The notes below the pieces were generated by a model. That model searched no databases, was not told where the DNA came from, and saw nothing but the letters and a program-made list of their open reading frames with translations. This document shows, one piece after another, positions 56,501 through 64,000 of a DNA stretch of 64,000 nucleotides; positions within the stretch are counted from its first letter, which is position 1; each line of letters starts with the position of its first letter. Made by a program: the position numbers and the translations under genes. The stretch lies in contig OX424557.1 in the NCBI GenBank assembly GCA_949152475.1, positions 25,729,462 through 25,793,461 of the forward strand. The letters are read 5' to 3'. The DNA comes from Terebella lapidaria. Taxonomy: Eukaryota; Annelida; Polychaeta; Terebellida; Terebellidae.

Positions 56501-58189
56501 TTCTTTAAAAAAAATCAAAGCACGTTTCGTGGGAGATGTGCGCCATGTGGTACATTGACACGGGAGCAATATTATACTGACATTTTCATCACATATGTAT
56601 CATCTCATTAAAAAATTAATCAACGTTTCATGTCTTTCTGCCTTCTGTCTGCAATTGCTCCTTGCTACCAGCACCTATATCACAACATAGTTTCCAACGG
56701 GATTTTCTGCGTCACGTTTCAGCCCTTGACTGCTGCTGCTCTGCAAATTTTGGAGGAAGCGACATGATGTAAATCAGATAAATGTCAGAATTTGGTATGT
56801 GACTACAAGTGACAACTTAATAGACAGTCTCTAATAAGGTTAGAATTTTACGGCTTGCTGGCAGTTGTGGCACTTTCGTGTGAAGCAGGCGACACATTGG
56901 TCCTGCTGAATAAAGCATGTGTCGCCCATTCGCATAAGGTCTGAACATGAACGCAGAAAACATTACAGCTTCTAATTCAGACGAAAAGGTATTCTCCAAG
57001 AATCACCATGGAAATATATTCATTGCCAAATGGCTGTACATGTATATAGTCAATAGGCCAGTCTGCTTCTTATTACATGGGGAGTTTACATACCAATGTA
57101 CCCATTTTTCTGAGTTTCAGTCTGGTGCCACACGGAATAGTGTACTTGCTTCAGGAATGCAAGCACATAATGTATGCTGTAAGAATGAAATATATTTCCA
57201 TTCTTTGCTTCGGAGATGTAAGGGATACTTTCTTATTAGCACTCTAGAGAACGCATTCCTCATCCGAATTTGAAAATACAAGAAAATGTTTTTAATGCCA
57301 TACACCGGAAAGGCAGTAATGATATTGATCATATTGCCTGATCTAACATATTGTCGGTAACAGGGATAATAGCGCTTCAGGGGGATACACCCACGTGGTC
57401 GTTAGCGACTGGGGAGGCTCAGAACATACCAAATCCTTTGTTCAATGTGTTACAATTTTGGTCACCACAACTCTACTATTTGCAGATTGTAGATATCAGT
57501 TGGTTCGGTAACTAACCCCCCTGTCTACACAGTCACATTAGATTTTAGGCCCGTTCTCAAGTGGTGGTCCAATTTAGAGACATGTCAAGGAATTTTCTCT
57601 CTTTCAATTAAAATATGACATATATCCCAGACAAAAGGCACTTTATTAAATCTCCCTACCATCACCGGTAGGGGAGTTTTGTACCAGCATCTCCCTTCAG
57701 ACTGTCGTACAATGGCGTTGTTCAATAACCTGTCAGTAAATGAATTAACAAAGCAGTATCCTGCCAGTCAGCATCCGCTGACCACTAATATACAGGGCTT
57801 TCGTTTATTGTATTGTGTCGCTGCTATCTCATCTGCTTATTATACTTAGAGCTTAAACCTTGATACTTTTTGTGGAAAAGTCGGAGCCGATTAAAGAATA
57901 TTTTTTGGTCATATAAAGTCTCATTACATTCGATCAAGTACATATTGTGGAATATAAATGTTCTACATACATTAAATAAATATTTGATAAAATGAAAATA
58001 TCTGATGATTTTCATTTTTCAAAGTATCACACTGTATCACCGACATGTTCTTTTGGAGCGACTGAATATGCATGTCGTGTTACTCACAGCAGGCGCTGTC
58101 ACATGCCACTTGTGAATGTCTTGTTATATAATATTCTCCAATTTTGCTGATAGGTTGGAATACAGACTTATTTTTCTCAAGAAAATACA

Positions 58190-58775
58190 AACTTACGGTG
58201 GCTTCTATCTGCCACAATTTGTAGTTTAAATTTTTGCTCCAGCTAAAATCAAGAATACAAATATTTACACGTCGGAAACAATAACAAACAATTCTGACGC
58301 GTCGAAAACATTTCAGACGCGTCATAAACATTTCAGACGCGGCAAAGACATTCCAGACGCGTCATAAACATTTCCGAGGCGTCGAAAACATTCTCGATGC
58401 ATAGAAAATAATTTAAGATGCTTATGGAACAGCTCTGATGTTTATGCATTGGAAATTATTAGGTGCATCCTGAACATGGAGTATTTTCGATTTGCATACG
58501 TCTGAACTGTGTCAGACGCATCGGAAATGGCTTTAGACGCATCAAAAAATATTTTAGACGCATCGAAAATGTTTTAGACGCATCTAAAATAGTTTTAGGC
58601 GCATCTAAATAGTTTTTAAAAAAAAAATATTTTAGACGCATCGAAAATGTTTAAGACGTTTAATATTTTAGTGGTGTTGAAATCGACTCTATTTTTAATT
58701 TCTTCTTTGAATCTTTGCTCGGGAACAAAACTCAAAATGTAAATTTTGGCAGATAGAAGCCACCTTACAAACTCG
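58190..58775. mobile_element. Foldback-like element with GACGCATC minisatellite
   Basis: GGTGGCTTCTATCTGCCA at the left (58197-58215) is inverted at the right (about 58750-58768), with similarity extending inward for about 60 bp. Between them lie about 20 imperfect units of the type TTTTAGACGCATCGAAAATG. Related degenerate repeats occur near 1660-1760 and 17225-17335. Confidence 0.65.
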
Positions 58776-59049
58776 TTAGAAGTAGTGTATATATTTTTAT
58801 CGAAGATGCAGCAGACAATTGCAGTACAAAATTTGTGTGCAAGGCTCACAATGGTTTACACATTGTGGACACAATTGATATTCTATTTACATCTACTTGA
58901 GAGTCTTTGTACTCATCAAACGAAATACCTCGTTGCTATCGATTTTATCGCCCGTCATATAGCCAGCTTGCTTGCGAAAGTTCCATTGTGTGCAGAACGC
59001 AAGGGGTGGGGTGTTTTTCATGACCCTTATCATCCATGAGGAATGTATG

Positions 59050-60140
59050 ATAACTGAAATCAGAAATATTTGGAGCATAACTACTGTCAAATTCTTACCT
59101 ATTCAGATACTCATGAAGTCTCTTTGGACTTGGTATTGGCACTATTTGGAGTACAGTGTATATCCATGCCAATGCTGGTTCATATATCTAGGGATCATGA
59201 GCATCAATACTTACTTACGATACATAATTCTCAGCAATTCCCGTATTACGGAATTATCAAGGTAACCCATACGAATAAGTGTCAAAAAACACTTCCTTAT
59301 CCCAGTGTATATCGCCGTCCTTGCCATGTATGTGTCACTGGATCCAAGGTCTTCAGCGATATTGACATGAATGAACTCCACGATGCCCCATGAACCAGTG
59401 CACCCCCTTTCTGAAGACTTTGATCATAAATATCACCATGTATTAATTATTATCGACTCGTTGAACACCGACCAATTTATTAGAATATTGAACCAGGTGA
59501 ACTGTGGCTGTAACTACTATCGTAGAAATCACTTGATTCCTCTTACCTTCAAGTCGTATAATGGTTACCACAATAAAACGATTGCTGATTCTATGATGAA
59601 TTACGGTTTTATTTAACAAAATAATTGTGCGTATTTTACAAGTTGCATTTGCAACAACTGGTTCCAGCAAAGCATGTTGAACGGCAAATGACTCCATGAT
59701 ATATTAGAATCACAAAATTCAATACTGCTGCAAAAGTAATCGTCTCAAAATGAGGCATGACCAATTTTGTGAATCATAAACGGAATCGCACCCCATGTAC
59801 AATATCCACCAATGATAGTCCTCACCGAATACTCATCGGATACCTAGATATTTGGTATCTTGTCAACAAAACCAATCTACATTTATTGTGTGCATTCGGT
59901 AGGGTGAAATAAAATAGTGCACATGGCCAGGAAATCAGTGCATTCAAGAGCTACAAAAATTGCATAGGAACAAATTATTCCCGTCCAGCAAGATCTTTGG
60001 TGAAGCATTTAGTAACATCAGTACCACCAGAATTTAAGAAATATATAAGGTAGTTAGGGTCACATAAATTAGGAACATTGGGATATAGAAATAAACATAC
60101 TATAGTAATACTGAGGCCCCCATGTTTTTTCATACTACAC
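59050..60140. other. Stretch without recognised feature
   Basis: End of unit 3. Only short frames without domains, and I see no repeats shared with other units except weakly near 60090-60140. Confidence 0.4.
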
Positions 60141-63100
60141 CTAATGCGCCTGTCGATGAAAAAGGAAGAATTGTTAAATGCCCTTCACAATCACTAAATC
60201 AAAACTCACTGATTAGTTAGCAAAAAAAGCTACAGATAAAAAAACAGCTTCTAGAGTCTCAAAAATTGTGAGCTATAATGAACTACGTCCCACCAAGTAC
60301 CATAGAAAGCAAGCAAGGCTTTGATCTTCAAAATCCTTTCAAGCACATTGGTAGCGGTTCCTCCAATTATACCCATTGTTTGTGATGTGATCTGAAAGCG
60401 TCCATTAGGTTATATTTGGCAAAAAATAACGATTCAGTGTTTTACCTCTAGTAAATTTTCAATACGGGAAAAGGACCTGATATCTCAGAGAATCCAGTCA
60501 CCCAACGTAGCTTTTACAATATTTTTGACCACAGTTATACACATCTGTATTCGTCTTCATTCTGAACTTTCAGATATTTATTAAAATTCATTACACAATG
60601 AGAGACACGTAAAGTGCTATCGATCATACATATCGTCGACCATTACAGAAGCCCCTGCTCTCAAAGCCAATAGTTAACAACATGTATAAGAGCGTTCGAT
60701 GTTTCCAATACAGGACGTGGAATCGCTTCCATACAATTTTCTTTATCAGCAAAATCATTTTGTCATAATGTATCAGCATGTATCATCTCGACTCACTCAG
60801 AGAAAATACGAGACATGGTGGCGCATTGTATATACTCCACGAAATTGGCTGTGATCAACTGAGATGCATCATGATTTTCAGTATTCCAGTGACAACACAT
60901 TGAATCACATCTAGAAGACAACAATATGACAATAATCAATTAGCACTCCTTGTGCTATTCAAAGAAATTTATTGTGGAAAATGAGAGTTGAAATTAATTA
61001 ATGTTATTAATCTGATGATGAATCAGGAAAATATGAAATAAATTGCACGCTTTTCACCAGCCTCAATCATCCAAAAAAAATTCCCAGGTTCGCTGCGTTG
61101 TACGTCTTACATGTATTATTACTCCAATGGATGCTATGGTTAGATGTTATGTACAACAAATGGGGCATCTGTATGTCAACTTCATACCAGATGATTGAAT
61201 CTCACTGCAATCAATATGAATCAAACTAGTGCATTTTCAGCAGGCTATTGGTTTTAATATAAGAATGAGTAGAATATAGTACGCTCATCTACATGTCAAC
61301 AATCGTTACCAAACGCATTTTGATATTGACGGACTTGTCATGCAGCTGAGTGACTAAATATACCATTGTCTCGATTGTCATTTCCTTGACCAAAATATAC
61401 ATTTTATGTCATGATTCAATTAGACATGAATGAAACGTCTTCCACATATTTGGGTTTCGTTGCCATATTGATGTATATAAGTGTATGTATTTTCTTTCCA
61501 AAAATTTTTTGTACTAGACGCTCTCCGGTCGCTGACGACCGCTGGGGTGTATCGCCCGTAGCCCTATCATCCCTGAAAACGTTCAGTTAGGTTATGGAAA
61601 GTAAGGCTGGACAAAGTGGACATGTATTATACGGACAACTGAGTTCAACTGATTTCGTTGAAGTCTTCCAATATCAAAACGAAATAGTGATTCCTAACAC
61701 ATGAAAGCTTTCAGGGTCTGTAACGAACTGCATGTGTTCGCCAAACTAAACTGGTATGTTCTGCGGAGCTCGACATTTGGACGTAAACGTGTGTTTAAAA
61801 CTGCAGTGAATCTCTGCACTATTATATTAGTAGTTTCAGAGGTGTTCATACTCAGTATGCTCATTGCTAACAAATCGCCAATACATGTATATTTTTCCAT
61901 GAAAGACCTAATATTAAAGGTCTTCAATTTTATGTGATTGGACACTCGTTTTACACGACAATGCACGCCAAAGTCATGTGTCCTTGCAGATGAACAAATA
62001 TCGGATTCAATGAAATAGCTTGGGCTACAAAACCTTAGAGGTCTTATTTGATTGCAATGTGATAGATTTGTCAGAACACACACCAACAATATTTGTCATT
62101 TAATATGTTTAACCCACCGTTGGATGGCCTACACACAACGGGAGAACTGTGCAACGCAGAAGTGGCAATGTTCTTGTACCTAGCTGTGTATGAAACGAAT
62201 AGTGGTTAATATAGGTCAAAATAACACGTTGACATACAAAGTATCTCCATATAAGATGAGTCAATTTTGTCGAGAGTAAAATTCCACAGGAAAATACTCA
62301 CAGTCCCTGCAACATTCTCACAGGTTAGCATATTCCGATTTGCGGTAACAGTAGTTTAACAGTAATTTGGAACGTGGGTTAACCATCGGTCTTCCAAACT
62401 ATTGCCAAAATTCCCACAGGGTGAACCCATTGTCCTGCATGTCTTCCCTTCGGATTTTCCATGGATGTTAGTTGCACGTGCTGTGCGATTTGAGCAGGAT
62501 TCAGGCTGGTAAAAATTCGGAATATATATCTTTACTGCTCATAAGTAACAGGCAACAAACAGGCAACAATCACCCTACCCCGTGTGTCCATGATAATGGA
62601 TGGGGAACTGGGAGGATGCTGGAAGGTATCAGTTGATATTTCAATAATTGTCCTGCTGTATAATATGTACATAATGTATATAAACAAAACAAACCGTCTT
62701 TTAAACATATGTGGTAAACCAACGGTGTCAGATTCAAAAAATTTTATGAAAATTCATAATATTATACTTAGTGAAGTGCATGGCAATTTATTTTACCTTT
62801 TTTCAAACGCCCGAGCATGTTTTCAAAACCTTGATTCAGAACTATAGTTTTACGACCTGTAGATTTCCCAGTATTGACACAGTGAACTTTGGCAAAAACA
62901 TTCTGTCAAGTGCCGTTCGTGACATTTGATTCCTGTTGTCATTGGATGTCTCGCTGTCTTGATTGTTCTGAATGCTTCGCGGGGGCTGATTGTTCTGAAT
63001 GCATCAAGGATCTCCTGGCACCAACGACCTCTTTGGTGTGTACGCTCATAAGCAAGTATTTGTTCAATGTCGGAAATAATTATCGCCCTACCTTAGAACG

Positions 63101-64000
63101 ACCTAGATGCATCATTTGCCACGTGTTGTATCACACCCTTGCTCTGCGGAAATTGGATATCGGGAGTTGTACCGAGATTCAAAAGCCCAGTCGAAAATTG
63201 CCTGTTGACCTCTTGGATGACATTCGAATTACTTCTGCTGCTCGCAGACATACAATTCTAGAGTCTCCGTCAAATGTATATACGTACTCCTCTGTTTACT
63301 AATGATAACGTAACGGTATGAGTCGTGGTGAACACCAACCGAATTAAATTAAAGTGTCGATGTCTCACATGATAGGTAATAAAATGGACGCAAATAGTGA
63401 CAAACACATTTTTTTTTTTCCATTACCATCTGAGAGATATGGTCGGCCTTTTCTTGCTCAATATTGTGATAGACTATCAGGCGATGACGGATCATATGAA
63501 TTAGGGTAATTCGGGAAGTACCTCAGTTTTTACCGGATGAGTTCCAAGGTTCTGGATTTTACTGTTACATATTTTACATACACTTGCCCATATAAGGTGT
63601 CATATCTCAGCAGTAATTCGATCAAGTTATATACACAGTGAACATGTCACGGAACAGCAATAACTCATAACGCATAATATACTGTATACTTGTGTATACA
63701 CTTTATGTGATTTTGTTGGCAATTGGCCATTTGGCCTGGCATCATCTTCTTCGCAACATAAATGGATGTACTGTAATAGTTCACAATAGTACTGGTAAAC
63801 GCATCCAATATTCTGTGTACTCAAAATATATACAGTGTTTGAACCTTGATATTTCCAATTTATTGGTCACTTGATATTTCTTCTCTATTGTTCTATATCT
63901 GGGTTCCAGTAGATCAAAAATGGTGAAACTTGAAGTTAATGATATCAAGGTATCGACCTCCCTTATGATTTCTTGACCACTATGGCCTCCAAAATATATT
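60141..64000. repeat. Tandem unit 4 (truncated by window end)
   Basis: Starts with the block at 60150-60560 and continues with 61605-61730, 61940-62040, 62390-62580, 62915-63240 and 63480-63640, all in the order of the other units. No gene is supported. Confidence 0.68.
62915..63240. repeat. Tandem-unit landmark block, copy 4
   Basis: Fourth copy of the block at 1840-2090. The plus-strand frame (62889-63302) is open here but not in copies 1 and 2. Confidence 0.75.

Larger units (their letters stand above)
49261..60140. repeat. Tandem unit 3
   Basis: Begins with the block at 49270-49620. It carries the landmark blocks at 51800-51960, 52340-52560, 53040-53310, 54060-54340, 56020-56500 and 57540-58050 in the order of units 1 and 2. 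The distance to the next copy of the first block is about 10.9 kb. No gene is supported. Confidence 0.7.

Noticed and set aside
58260..58670. CRISPR-like or zinc-finger-coding repeat
   Set aside because: Repeat units of about 20 bp are degenerate, lack unique spacers and encode no zinc-finger motif.

Overview
The window looks like nuclear DNA from an AT-rich animal genome, most likely a marine invertebrate. The reasons are spliced coding sequence with GT-AG introns, a THAP-domain P-element-type transposase, a Ty3/gypsy LTR retrotransposon, many small inverted-repeat elements, and decayed copies of ORF families that recur in invertebrate genomes. The species cannot be fixed from the sequence. 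I see no tRNA, rRNA, CRISPR array or bacterial operon, and no host single-copy gene that I can support. Every convincing coding region belongs to a mobile element or to a decayed multicopy family.

Backbone. About 1-24 kb and 48-64 kb consist of at least four diverged, head-to-tail copies of a unit of roughly 9-11 kb. The same landmark blocks recur in the same order. One block lies at about 1840-2090, 17335-17600, 53040-53310 and 62915-63240. Another lies at about 15960-16330, 49270-49620 and 60150-60560. The units look non-coding: ORFs shared between copies differ mostly by replacement changes. Later insertions have stretched the array.

Insertions, left to right. (1) A small element with inverted TGACGTCA-containing ends lies at 6309-6646. 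(2) A complete P-like DNA transposon lies at 6901-13662, with perfect 27-bp terminal inverted repeats and a 7-bp target duplication. It carries a 10-exon minus-strand transposase gene whose exons join into an uninterrupted 890-residue reading frame. The matching place in the next unit (about 23771-23840) is an uninserted paralogous site showing one copy of the target. (3) A 319-bp inverted-repeat element at 23382-23700 is full of GGCGGCC palindromes and is also resolved by a paralogous site. (4) A long insertion block runs from about 24.1 to 48.4 kb. It holds a broken PHD-finger ORF, a decayed minus-strand ORF family (26.4-28.7 kb, continuing at 39.1 kb), a young 10.4-kb Ty3/gypsy element that interrupts that ORF (28732-39119), and a 6.9-kb structure bounded by inverted repeats of about 570 bp (40364-47309). 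The last encloses a probable second LTR, a Tigger-like end and two oppositely oriented halves of another ORF family.

Gypsy element. It lies on the minus strand, with 770-bp LTRs differing at three positions. gag (852 aa) has a CCHC knuckle. A protease frame sits -1 to gag. RT-RNase H-integrase is in the same frame as protease but separated from it by one TGA. The whole element, coding and non-coding, is densely and strand-asymmetrically sprinkled with GGG(T/C)CG on the plus strand.

The strongest leads are the apparently intact P-like transposon with its paralogous empty site, the nested tandem array itself, the GGGYCG motif in the gypsy element, and the RFX X-box-like sites repeated in the 6.9-kb inverted-repeat structure.
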